64,000 nt of DNA from CAMLOF01 sp041913045. Lineage in GTDB: Bacteria; Pseudomonadota; Gammaproteobacteria; Burkholderiales; Burkholderiaceae_C. Location of the stretch: NCBI GenBank assembly GCA_041913045.1, contig JAYSGB010000008.1, positions 1 through 64,000 on the forward strand, read 5' to 3'. The translations under genes and the position numbers were made by a program. The notes beneath the pieces are model-generated. The model was not told the DNA's origin. It saw nothing but the letters and a program-made list of their open reading frames with translations, and did no database searches. Shown in pieces: positions 17,092 through 26,859 of this stretch (the first letter of the stretch is position 1; each line of letters begins with the position of its first letter).

Positions 17092-18063
17092 ATGCAGCTG
17101 ATCTGGGTTGGCGGGCCAGCGGCGCGGGTGCGGACGTTTTCCATCACCGCCCGCACGGTGGTGCTTGCGTTCCTGTGCGTGGCCCTGGGGCTGCTGGGCC
17201 TGGGGGCGGCCAGCAGCTGGATGGGGCTGCGCGTGGTCGTCGAATATTCACCGGAACTGCTGGGCAAAGTTGGCGCCGGGGTGACCAGCCGTTCGGAGCT
17301 GGAGGGGGTGCGGCAGCGCTACCTGGCAGAGCTGGCCAAGTTCCAGGGGCGGCTGGGCGCCTTGAGCGAGCGGGTTGAAGAGATTGAAAGCGTGCGCAAG
17401 GGCGTGATGGAGCGCCTGGTACTGCAGAACCTGCTGCGCGAAAAAGGCGGGCCGTCAGCAGGCGGCAAGGGCGGCTTGACGCAGCCCCCTAGCGTGGACG
17501 CCGATGCTGAACTGCCGCCCCAAGGGCTGGACGATGAGCCGCTGCTGCAACAGCACGGTGCTTTCATGCAGCAGCTTCAAAGCCTGGAGGCTGTGGTGTT
17601 GCAACGCTCGCGCCTATGGGAATCGGGGCTGCAGCGGCTGGAGCAAGTGCCTTTGATCTTGCCGCTGGCCGTGGAATTTTCTGTGAGTTCGGGCTATGGC
17701 GGCCGGGCCGACCCGTTTACCGAGCAGCATGGCCAGCACAAGGGGGTGGACCTGGTGGCGCCCGTTGGCACGCCGGTGCTGGCTACCGCGCCGGGCCGGG
17801 TAACGCGCTCCGAGTATTCCGGCGCCTATGGCGAACTGGTGGAGGTGGAGCACGCCGAGGGCTTTTCTACCCGCTACGCCCACCTGCTGAAGCGCCGGGT
17901 GGCGGTCGGGCAGCGCGTGGCCGCGCGTGACGTGCTTGGCTGGCTGGGCAGCACCGGGCGCTCCACTGGCCCGCACCTGCATTACGAGGTTCGCCATCTG
18001 GACGAACCCATCGACCCCTCCAGAACGTTGACCGCCTGGTCGCAACTGCCGCAAAAACCCTGA
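17092..18063 (+). CDS. M23-family peptidoglycan endopeptidase
   Basis: 323 aa, envelope-anchored zinc peptidase. The N-terminus carries one membrane segment (about residues 22-45), followed by a coiled coil (about 75-110) and a C-terminal LytM domain with both zinc motifs: HKGVDLVAPVGTP (H and D ligands) and HLHYEV near the end. I start at the ATG at 17092, with GGAG 11 nt upstream. The next gene, 11 bp downstream, encodes a bactofilin; paired M23 peptidase and bactofilin genes act in cell-shape control in several proteobacteria, the bactofilin polymer placing the peptidase. All recognisable catalytic residues are present, so it is probably active. Confidence 0.87.
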   Translation: MQLIWVGGPAARVRTFSITARTVVLAFLCVALGLLGLGAASSWMGLRVVVEYSPELLGKVGAGVTSRSELEGVRQRYLAELAKFQGRLGALSERVEEIESVRKGVMERLVLQNLLREKGGPSAGGKGGLTQPPSVDADAELPPQGLDDEPLLQQHGAFMQQLQSLEAVVLQRSRLWESGLQRLEQVPLILPLAVEFSVSSGYGGRADPFTEQHGQHKGVDLVAPVGTPVLATAPGRVTRSEYSGAYGELVEVEHAEGFSTRYAHLLKRRVAVGQRVAARDVLGWLGSTGRSTGPHLHYEVRHLDEPIDPSRTLTAWSQLPQKP

Positions 18064-18074
18064 AGGACGACGCC

Positions 18075-18524
18075 ATGAGCAAGCCCGCGATGTTTCGCAA
18101 GATGAGCAAATTGAACCCGCTGACGCTGGGTAAGGAGCGGTTCGATACCTTGATCGGCCCCAGCTCGCGCATCGAGGGCAACTTCTTCCTCACCGAAAGC
18201 ATTCGGGTGGACGGCACCATCAAGGGCAACCTGAAAGAGGGGGATGGCGTGTCGGTTTCGGTGGTGGTGGGCGGCACCGGGCTGGTGTACGGCGACATCG
18301 CGGCGCAGCGCGTGGTGGTGGCGGGCAAGGTGCATGGCAACATCCTCGCGTCTGAGCGCATTGAACTGCGCGCGGGCTGCACCGTCACGGGCGACATTCG
18401 CTACCAGTCAATGGCCGTGGAACATGGCGCCAACCTGCACGGCAAGCTGCTGCAGATGGGGCACGGCGAGGCCGTAGGCTGCGCGCCGGGTGGACAAGAA
18501 AAGATCATTGGCCAAGAGGCCTGA
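18075..18524 (+). CDS. Bactofilin (polymer-forming cytoskeletal protein)
   Basis: 149 aa. The central 90 residues (about 30-125) have the repeating hydrophobic/glycine rhythm of the bactofilin beta-helix, opening with DTLIGPSSRIEGNFFLTESI and continuing VDGTIKGNL, VYGDIAAQRVVV and VHGNILASERIEL. Short disordered ends are typical. It polymerises without nucleotide and commonly binds the inner membrane. It shares an operon with the M23 peptidase just before it (11-bp gap with AAGGA as ribosome-binding site) and is followed by a bidirectional terminator. Confidence 0.9.
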   Translation: MSKPAMFRKMSKLNPLTLGKERFDTLIGPSSRIEGNFFLTESIRVDGTIKGNLKEGDGVSVSVVVGGTGLVYGDIAAQRVVVAGKVHGNILASERIELRAGCTVTGDIRYQSMAVEHGANLHGKLLQMGHGEAVGCAPGGQEKIIGQEA

Positions 18525-18546
18525 CCCGCTTTTGGCCCGGGTAGAC

Positions 18547-18577
18547 AAAAAGGCCCTCGCGGGCCTTTGTTGTTTTT
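18547..18577. terminator. Bidirectional terminator between bactofilin and gabT
   Basis: An 8-bp stem (AAAGGCCC at 18549-18556, GGGCCTTT at 18561-18568, loop TCGC) followed on the plus strand by a T-rich run to 18577 and flanked on the other side by A residues that read as T on the minus strand. It can serve both convergent genes. Confidence 0.88.
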
Positions 18578-18590
18578 GCGGTGTTGGCGG

Positions 18591-19898
18591 TCAGGCCTTG
18601 GCGGCAGCCAGCGCCTCGCCCAGGATGGCGAGGCCTTCATCCAGCAGGCTGTCGCTGGCGGTGATGGGCACCAGAATGCGGATGACGTTGGCGTACACGC
18701 CGCAAGACAGCAGCACCAAGCCGCGCTTGAGGGCTTCGGCGCAGACGCGCTTGGTCAGGTCCGCGTCGGGCTGGTGGATGTCGCCGTTCTTGAACAGCTC
18801 CACCGCCACCATGGAGCCCAGGCCACGCACGTCCTGGATTTCCTTGTGGGTCTGCGCCAGGGCGCGCAGGCCGGTCTTCAGGCGCTCGCCCACGGCGTTG
18901 GAACGGTCCAGCAGCTTTTCTTCCTCGAACACGTCCAGCACGGCCAGCGCGGCGGCGCAGGCCAGGGGGCTGCCTGCGTAGGTGCCGCCCAGGCCGCCGG
19001 GCAGGGGCTTGTCCATCAGCTCGGCCTTGCCTATGACGGCAGAAATGGGGAAGCCGCCCGCCATGCTCTTGGCCATGGTGATGAGGTCGGGCGCCACGCC
19101 CCACTGTTCGCAGGCCAGCCAGGTGCCGGTGCGGCCAGCGCCGGTCTGCACTTCGTCGGCAATCAGCACAATGCCGTGCTTGTCGCACAGGGCGCGCAGG
19201 GCTTGTGCAAACTCGGGCGGGGCCACGTAGAAGCCGCCTTCGCCTTGCACCGGCTCCAGAATGATGGCCGCCACGCGCTCGGCTTCCACGTCGTACTTGA
19301 AGATGTGTTCCAGCGACTTCAGCGAGTCGGCCACGCTCACACCATGGAGCGGGTTGGGGAATTCGGCGTGGTAGATTTCGGCCGGGAAGGGGCCAAAACC
19401 AGCCTTGTACGGGGCCACTTTGCCGGTCAGCGCCATGCCCAGCAACGTACGGCCATGGAAGCCGCCGCCAAAGGCGATGACGGCTTGGCGCTTGGTGGCG
19501 GCACGTGCAATCTTGACTGCGTTTTCCACGGCCTCGGCGCCGGTGGACAGGAAGTAGGCCTTCTTGGGGAAGTTGCCCGGGGCCTTGGCGATCAGGCGTT
19601 CGGCCAGTTCCACGTAGGGCTCGTAGGCCACCACCTGGAAGCAGGTGTGGTGGTATTTGTCCAGCTGGGCCTTCACGGCTTCAACGATCTTGGGGTGGCG
19701 GTGACCGGTGTTGAGCACTGCAATGCCGCCAGCAAAGTCGATGAAGCGCTTGCCTTCCACGTCCCACAGCTCAGCGTTCTCGGCGCGCTCGGCAAACACC
19801 TCGTAGGTCTGACCCAGGCCAGCGGGCAGTGCGGCGCGGCGGCGGGCCATCAGGTTGGCGTTGGTCTTGACGTCGGTGAGGTTAGGGTCACGGTGCAT
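18591..19898 (-). CDS. gabT: 4-aminobutyrate transaminase
   Basis: PLP-dependent class III aminotransferase, 435 aa, moving the amino group of GABA to 2-oxoglutarate to give succinate semialdehyde. Visible motifs: STGAEAVENAVKIARAAT (phosphate/PLP region), FHGRTLL, IADEVQTGAGRTG (aspartate holding the PLP ring nitrogen) and the Schiff-base lysine in TMAKSMAGGFPIS. Start at the ATG at 19898 with GGAG just upstream. It supplies the step between gbuA (4487) and gabD (2948), and GabT-type enzymes also accept 5-aminovalerate, feeding the glutarate genes. Divergent from a MocR-family regulator at 20048, with a 149-bp shared control region. Confidence 0.92.
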   Translation of the reverse strand: MHRDPNLTDVKTNANLMARRRAALPAGLGQTYEVFAERAENAELWDVEGKRFIDFAGGIAVLNTGHRHPKIVEAVKAQLDKYHHTCFQVVAYEPYVELAERLIAKAPGNFPKKAYFLSTGAEAVENAVKIARAATKRQAVIAFGGGFHGRTLLGMALTGKVAPYKAGFGPFPAEIYHAEFPNPLHGVSVADSLKSLEHIFKYDVEAERVAAIILEPVQGEGGFYVAPPEFAQALRALCDKHGIVLIADEVQTGAGRTGTWLACEQWGVAPDLITMAKSMAGGFPISAVIGKAELMDKPLPGGLGGTYAGSPLACAAALAVLDVFEEEKLLDRSNAVGERLKTGLRALAQTHKEIQDVRGLGSMVAVELFKNGDIHQPDADLTKRVCAEALKRGLVLLSCGVYANVIRILVPITASDSLLDEGLAILGEALAAAKA

Positions 19899-19970
19899 GA
19901 GCGGGGCTCCTGGGGGTTGAAAAAGGCAAATGGGCCAAGCTGGCACTTTAGGGGGCATGGCGCACAGCTA

Positions 19971-20028
19971 ACATATACAGTCGGGCAGGCACAGCCGAAG
20001 CACTGTGCAGCCCCTGCCACCTGTACAG
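19971..20028. promoter_or_regulatory. Candidate MocR/GabR operator between gabT and its regulator
   Basis: Three related boxes: ACATATACAG (19971-19980), CTGTGCAG (20003-20010) and palindromic CTGTACAG (20021-20028). The first two repeat, with almost the same spacing, in front of the importer operon at 11339-11377. Read toward gabT the first box is CTGTATATGT, 73 nt before its start codon, where a -10 element could lie. Confidence 0.55.
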
Positions 20029-20047
20029 TCAAACCCTAGACATCACC

Positions 20048-21436
20048 ATGTTCACGCTAGACCCTCAACAATCCACGCCTCTGGTGGTGCAAATCGTGGA
20101 GGGGTTTCGTGACCTGATCCAGTCTGGTGCGCTGCGGCCAGGGGCCAAGGCGCCGTCCATCCGCCAGTTCGCCCACGCGCATGGCGTGAGCGTTTACACC
20201 GTGGTGGACGCCTACGACCGCCTGGTGGCGCAGGGCTTCTTCGTATCGCGCCCCCATTCCGGCTTTTTTGTGCGTCGCCGCGAGGTCAACGCCAACGCGC
20301 TGCGCGGCCAGGGCACGAACTACAGCTTCGACTCGATGTGGTACCTGCGCCGCGTGTTCGAGAACCGCAATCTACGCATGAAGCCCGGTTGTGGCTGGTT
20401 GCCCGGCGAGTGGTTGTTCGAGGAGGGCCTGCGGCGCAGCCTGCGCAGTCTGGCTTCCGACCACGTGGACCTGGGCGGCTACGGCGAACCCAAGGGCTTC
20501 CCGCCACTGCGGCAGCTGGTGCGCGACATGCTGGCCGAGCAGGAGATTGTGCTTGGTGCCGACCAGGTGCTGCTGACCAACGGCTCCAGCCAGGCCATGG
20601 ACATGGTGGCCCGCCGCATGGTGCAGCCTGGTGACCCGGTGCTGGTGGATGCGCCAGGTTACCCCAACTTGTTGTTCTCGCTGCGCTTTTTGGGCGCTCG
20701 GCTCATCGGTGTGCCGCGTACGCCGCAGGGCTACGACCTGGCCGCGCTGGAAGAACTGGTGATGGTGCACAAGCCCAAGGTGTTCTTCACTCAGCCGCGC
20801 CTGCAAAGCCCCACGGGCTCGGTGGCACACCTGTCGCACCTGCACCGGGTGGTGCAGCTGGCCGAACAGCACCAGTTCCTGCTCGTGGAAAACGACATCT
20901 ACGCCGACCTGGACCCGGAGCCACGCCCCTCGCTGGCCAGCCTGGATCAGCTGCAGCGCGTGGTCTACATCAGCAGCTTTTCCAAGACCATTTCACCGAA
21001 CCTGCGGGTGGGCTTCGTGGCCGCGCACCCGGACGTGCTGGAGGATCTGGCCCAGTTGAAGATGATCTCGGGGCTGACTTCGTCCGAGTTTGCCGAGCGG
21101 CTGACCTACGGTGCGTTGATCGACGGGCGCTGGCGCAAGCACCTGCGCGGCCTGCGCGACCGCCTGGCACAGGCGCACCAGCAGGTGGCCGAAAAGCTGG
21201 AGGCCCTGGGCTTTGAACTGTTTGCCGAACCCAAGGCGGGCATGTTTCTGTGGGCGCGGCACCCAAACATCAGCAACGCCACCGAACTGGCCTACCAGGC
21301 CACCGAGCACGACATTCTGCTTGGGCCGGGGCATTTGTTCTCTACCGACCTGGAGCCTAGCCCGTGGCTGCGCTTCAACGTGGCGTTTTGCGACGACCCG
21401 CGCCTGTGGGAGTTCCTGCAGGCGCAGTGCAGTTAA
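20048..21436 (+). CDS. MocR/GabR-type PLP-dependent regulator
   Basis: 462 aa. The N-terminal 75 residues are a GntR winged helix (GAKAPSIRQFAHAHGVSVYT), joined by a linker to a fold-type-I aminotransferase domain. PLP-site residues are visible: NGSSQAMDMVARRMV, the N-D-Y-type NDIYADLD and the Schiff-base lysine in SSFSKTISPNLRVGF. Members bind PLP and sense an amine; GabR, the prototype, senses GABA and activates gabT-gabD. Divergent position next to gabT supports that role here. Its stop codon overlaps that of the convergent beta-CASP gene by 4 bp. The GABA effector is inference; the family is certain. Confidence 0.9.
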   Translation: MFTLDPQQSTPLVVQIVEGFRDLIQSGALRPGAKAPSIRQFAHAHGVSVYTVVDAYDRLVAQGFFVSRPHSGFFVRRREVNANALRGQGTNYSFDSMWYLRRVFENRNLRMKPGCGWLPGEWLFEEGLRRSLRSLASDHVDLGGYGEPKGFPPLRQLVRDMLAEQEIVLGADQVLLTNGSSQAMDMVARRMVQPGDPVLVDAPGYPNLLFSLRFLGARLIGVPRTPQGYDLAALEELVMVHKPKVFFTQPRLQSPTGSVAHLSHLHRVVQLAEQHQFLLVENDIYADLDPEPRPSLASLDQLQRVVYISSFSKTISPNLRVGFVAAHPDVLEDLAQLKMISGLTSSEFAERLTYGALIDGRWRKHLRGLRDRLAQAHQQVAEKLEALGFELFAEPKAGMFLWARHPNISNATELAYQATEHDILLGPGHLFSTDLEPSPWLRFNVAFCDDPRLWEFLQAQCS

Positions 21437-22797
21437 ATCGCCCAGGTGGAGCCGTGCTCGGGCACCATGGCGTGCCAGCGCAGTTCGTTTTCTATGCGCT
21501 GGCGCAGCGTGTCTGCGGCTTCCTGTTCGCCGTGGATGACGAACGCGCGGTGCGGGTGCCCCGGCACGGCCCGCAGCCAATGCATGACCTGTCGCGCGTC
21601 TGCGTGGGCCGAGGCGGAGTGCAGCTGAAAAACCTCGGCGCGCACGCCGATATCCTGCCCGTGAATGCGCAGCTGCGTGCCGCCGTTGGCCAGCGTGGCA
21701 CCACGCGTGCCCGGCGCCTGGTAGCCCGTGAGGATGACCATGTTGCGGTGGTCGCCCAGGTACTGCACCAGATGGTGCAGCACACGCCCACCCGTGGCCA
21801 TGCCACTGGCAGCCAGTATCACCTTTGGCCCGTGTTGCAGTGCAATGGCCTTCGATTCGTCGGGCGTGCGCGTCATGGTGGCGGCATGCGCCATATCGCG
21901 GCACTGAGCGGCGTTTAGGCGGTGCTCCCCCAGGTGCTGAGCGAAAAGTTCGGTGCTGTGGATGGCCATGGGGCTGTCCAGGTACACCGGCAGTGATGCC
22001 GGGATGCGCCCCTGTTGCTTGAGTACTGCAATGGCGTGCAGCAGCGCCTGTGCGCGGCCCACGGCAAACACCGGCACCACGGCCGTGCCGCCGCGCGCGG
22101 CAATGCGCTCCAGCGGGCTGGCGAGTTCATCAACCAGGTTGTCGTCGGGGTGTTCCCGGTTGCCGTAGGTGGACTCGATGAACACCGCGTCGGCAGCCGG
22201 GGGCGGGTCGGGTGGCAGCATGACCAAGTCGTCTGAACGGCCCAGGTCGCCCGAGAAGAGCAGCCGCTTGCCTCCTACCTCCAGATAGAGGCTGGATGCG
22301 CCCAGGATGTGCCCTGCACCATGCAGCCGCGCCTGCCAGCCGTGGATGGGCTCGAACAGATGGTGCGAGGGCACGGTGCGCATCTGTTTGAGGCTGATGC
22401 GCGCGTCTTCCTGCGTGTAAAGGGGTAGGGCGGGGTGGTGCTTGGAGAAGCCGTGTCGGTTGGCGAAGGCGGCATCTTCTTCTTGAATGTGCCCGCTGTC
22501 GGGCAGGAGGATGTTACACAGGTCGCGCGTGCCTGGCGTGCACCACACCTTGCCATGGAAGCCTTCGCGTACCAGCAGTGGCAGGTAGCCGCTGTGGTCC
22601 AGGTGTGCGTGGGTCAGAACCACGGCATTGACGTGGTTGGGCAGAACGGGAAGGGGGGTCCAGTTGCGCAGGCGCAGCTGCTTGTAGCCCTGGAACAAGC
22701 CGCAGTCCACCATCAGGCTTTTGCCGTCGTGCTGGACCAGGTATTTGGAGCCGGTCACGGTGCCGGCTCCTCCGAGGAAGGTGACATGGACGCTCAT
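21433..22797 (-). CDS. Metallo-beta-lactamase/beta-CASP RNA-processing protein
   Basis: 454 aa, of the CPSF73/Ysh1-like family of RNA exo/endonucleases. Zinc ligands: THAHLDHSGYLP, GAGHILGASS, SGDLGRSD. The beta-CASP insert follows with ESTYGNREH and the ATGGRVLHHL and SASAHADARQV motifs, ending in the VIHGE motif of the RMMBL region. Nothing is missing compared with the family. It overlaps the stop of the MocR gene tail to tail and lies 20 bp downstream of dnaJ on the same strand, so it may be read through from the heat-shock operon; whether it belongs to it is unclear. Confidence 0.88.
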   Translation of the reverse strand: MSVHVTFLGGAGTVTGSKYLVQHDGKSLMVDCGLFQGYKQLRLRNWTPLPVLPNHVNAVVLTHAHLDHSGYLPLLVREGFHGKVWCTPGTRDLCNILLPDSGHIQEEDAAFANRHGFSKHHPALPLYTQEDARISLKQMRTVPSHHLFEPIHGWQARLHGAGHILGASSLYLEVGGKRLLFSGDLGRSDDLVMLPPDPPPAADAVFIESTYGNREHPDDNLVDELASPLERIAARGGTAVVPVFAVGRAQALLHAIAVLKQQGRIPASLPVYLDSPMAIHSTELFAQHLGEHRLNAAQCRDMAHAATMTRTPDESKAIALQHGPKVILAASGMATGGRVLHHLVQYLGDHRNMVILTGYQAPGTRGATLANGGTQLRIHGQDIGVRAEVFQLHSASAHADARQVMHWLRAVPGHPHRAFVIHGEQEAADTLRQRIENELRWHAMVPEHGSTWAI

Positions 22798-22818
22798 GCG
22801 CCCATTTCACCACAGCTT

Positions 22819-23955
22819 TCAGCTGAAGAACGCTTTCGCCTTCTCGAACCAGCCCTTGTCGTTCGGGCTGTGCTTGTGGCCACCCTTCTGGAAGGACTCG
22901 TCCAGCTCGCGCAACAGCTTGCGCTGGTGCTCGGTGAGCTTGATGGGCGTTTCCACGGCCACGTGGCAGTACAAGTCGCCAGGGTAGCTGGAACGCACAC
23001 CTTTGATGCCCCTGCCGCGCAGGCGGAAGGTCTTGCCGCTCTGTGTGCCTTCGGGGATGTCGATGGTGGCCTTGCCGCCCAGCGTGGGTACGGCGATTTC
23101 GCCACCCAGCGCAGCGGTGGTAATGCTCACCGGTACCTGGCAGTGCAGGTCGTCGCCATCGCGCTCGAAGATGTCGTGCTTGCGGATGCGGATTTCGATG
23201 AACAGGTCGCCCGACGGGCCGCCGTTGCGCCCAGGCTCGCCGTTGCCAGCGGAGCGGATGCGCATGCCGTCGTCGATGCCTGCGGGGATCTTGATTTCCA
23301 GCGTCTTGTGCTTCTTGAGCTTGCCCTGGCCGTTGCAGCTGGTGCAGGGCTCGGGAATGATCTTGCCGCTGCCGTGGCAATGCGGGCACGTTTGCTGCAC
23401 GCTAAAGAAGCCCTGGCGCATCTGCACCACGCCGTTGCCGTTGCAGCTGGGGCAGGTCTTGACGCTCGTGCCAGGCTTGGCGCCGCTGCCTTTGCAGGTT
23501 TCGCAGTCTTCCCAGCTGGGGATGCGGATCTGCGCGTCCTTGCCATTGGCAGCTTCTTCCAGCGTGATTTCCATGGCGTAGGACAGATCGCTGCCACGGT
23601 AGACCTGACGACCACGCTGCCCACCGCCGCGCTGCCCGCCAAAGATGTCGCCGAAGATGTCGCCGAACGCCTCGGAGAACCCGCCGAAGCCTTCTGCCCC
23701 GCCCGGGCCGCCACGCATGTTCGGGTCCACACCCGCGTGGCCGTACTGGTCGTAGGCGGACCGCTTTTGCGGGTCGCTCAGCATCTCGTAGGCCTCTTTG
23801 GCTTCCTTGAATTTTTCTTCGGCTGCCTTGGCAGCGTCACCCTGGTTGCGGTCAGGGTGGTACTTCATCGCCAGCTTGCGATAAGCCTTCTTGATCTCGT
23901 CGTCGCTGGCGTTCTTGGCCACGCCCAGGATTTCGTAAAAGTCTCGTTTGGCCAT
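22819..23955 (-). CDS. dnaJ: Chaperone protein DnaJ
   Basis: Class I Hsp40 co-chaperone, 378 aa, stimulating the ATPase of DnaK and delivering unfolded substrates. J domain at residues 1-70 with the HPD motif in YHPDRN; a glycine/phenylalanine-rich linker at about 75-125; four zinc-finger repeats (CETCKGSG, CPSCNGNG, CPHCHGSG, CTSCNGQG); then the C-terminal substrate domains. Start at the ATG at 23955 (MAKRDFYEILGV); the earlier in-frame codons are leader. Downstream of grpE and dnaK on the same strand, with a 174-bp gap from dnaK that holds a G/C-rich repeat. Confidence 0.97.
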   Translation of the reverse strand: MAKRDFYEILGVAKNASDDEIKKAYRKLAMKYHPDRNQGDAAKAAEEKFKEAKEAYEMLSDPQKRSAYDQYGHAGVDPNMRGGPGGAEGFGGFSEAFGDIFGDIFGGQRGGGQRGRQVYRGSDLSYAMEITLEEAANGKDAQIRIPSWEDCETCKGSGAKPGTSVKTCPSCNGNGVVQMRQGFFSVQQTCPHCHGSGKIIPEPCTSCNGQGKLKKHKTLEIKIPAGIDDGMRIRSAGNGEPGRNGGPSGDLFIEIRIRKHDIFERDGDDLHCQVPVSITTAALGGEIAVPTLGGKATIDIPEGTQSGKTFRLRGRGIKGVRSSYPGDLYCHVAVETPIKLTEHQRKLLRELDESFQKGGHKHSPNDKGWFEKAKAFFS

Positions 23956-24028
23956 GTCAATACAAGGTTGCTCGTTGAGTGCAAACGCCGCGCCGGTCAC
24001 CTGGGTGCCCGGACGCGGCGGCTAGATC

Positions 24029-24120
24029 ATGGGCCCCCACGCTTCGCTGCCCCCCGAGGGGGCTTTCGTTGCCTTGGGGCGGCCCGGCGGCGACTCAGGC
24101 AACGCCCCCTGGGCGCCGCT
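24029..24120. repeat. G/C-rich intergenic repeat between dnaK and dnaJ
   Basis: The gap contains CCCCCACGCTTCGCTGCC followed by CCCCGAGGGGGC, then a hairpin with GTTGCC/GGCAAC arms. I recall very similar G/C-rich units scattered between genes in Comamonadaceae. No second copy is obvious in this window. It may attenuate or stabilise the message between dnaK and dnaJ. Confidence 0.5.
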
Positions 24121-24129
24121 GCACCGGCA

Positions 24130-26070
<1,941 letters not shown>

Positions 26071-26161
26071 GTGTTACTCCTGACGATTCTTGAAAATCTG
26101 GAAAAAGTTGAACTGTTGCTGATGTGTGGTTGCCTGCTGGCTTTTCAAGCCCTTGCGGCCC

Positions 26162-26716
26162 TTACTTGGGCGCGGCAACGGTGACCAGGGCCGGGCGCAG
26201 CACGCGTTCGGCGATGACGTAGCCCTTTTGGAGCACGGCGACCACGGTGTTGGCTTCCTGGTCGGCGGGGACCATGCTGATGGCCTGATGCTGGTGGGGA
26301 TCGAACTTTTCGCCAGCAGCGGGGGCAATGGCGACAACCTTGTTGCGGCTGAGTGCGCTCTGCAGCTGTTTGAGCGTGGCTTCTGCACCTTCGCGGATCT
26401 GCTGCACGGTGGCTTCCTGCACCGCCAGGCCTGCCTCCAGGCTGTCGAGCACGGGCAGCAGGCTCTCGGCGAATCCCTCGACCGCAAACTTGCGCACCTT
26501 GGAAACCTCCTCCTCAGTACGACGGCGGATGTTTTCCACCTCGGCTTTGGCGCGCAGGAACTGCTCGGCCAAATCAGCGTTTTGCGCTTTCAAGGCTTCC
26601 AGTTCGTTGACCTGGGCAGCAGCCTGATCGGCCTGCTCGGCTGCGGCGGCGGCCTCGGCTTCAACGGAGGAGGGGGATTGCTGCGGGTTGGCGTAGGTGG
26701 GGTTCTGGTCTTGCAT
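26162..26716 (-). CDS. grpE: Nucleotide exchange factor GrpE
   Basis: 184 aa. A disordered Gln/Ala/Glu-rich N-terminus is followed by a long coiled coil (about residues 35-90; ENIRRRTEEEVSKVRKFAVE) and the C-terminal beta domain with the signature region ending VLQKGYVIAERVLRPALVTVA, which contacts the DnaK ATPase domain. It swaps ADP for ATP on DnaK. I prefer the ATG at 26716 (MQDQNPT); the ATG at 26734 would add six residues. First gene of the heat-shock operon. Confidence 0.96.
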   Translation of the reverse strand: MQDQNPTYANPQQSPSSVEAEAAAAAEQADQAAAQVNELEALKAQNADLAEQFLRAKAEVENIRRRTEEEVSKVRKFAVEGFAESLLPVLDSLEAGLAVQEATVQQIREGAEATLKQLQSALSRNKVVAIAPAAGEKFDPHQHQAISMVPADQEANTVVAVLQKGYVIAERVLRPALVTVAAPK

Positions 26717-26777
26717 GTCGGCGTTGCGGTTCACGGCCCCAGGGGCCGCAAAGGGTTGAACGATGGAAACTTGGGGC

Positions 26778-26806
26778 CATATGAGGCCGTCTGTCCGGGT
26801 TTCAAG
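26778..26806 (-). promoter_or_regulatory. Sigma-32-type heat-shock promoter of grpE-dnaK-dnaJ
   Basis: On the minus strand CTTGAAA (26800-26806) is followed after 14 nt by CTCATATG (26778-26785), a good match to the RpoH consensus (CTTGAAA, 11-16 nt, CCCATnT). Transcription would start near 26770, roughly 50 nt before grpE. Confidence 0.8.
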
Positions 26807-26859
26807 ACCCCATGTGAAAATCTTTGTTTTTCAAGTGAATCACAGAGGAGACCCGGTAC

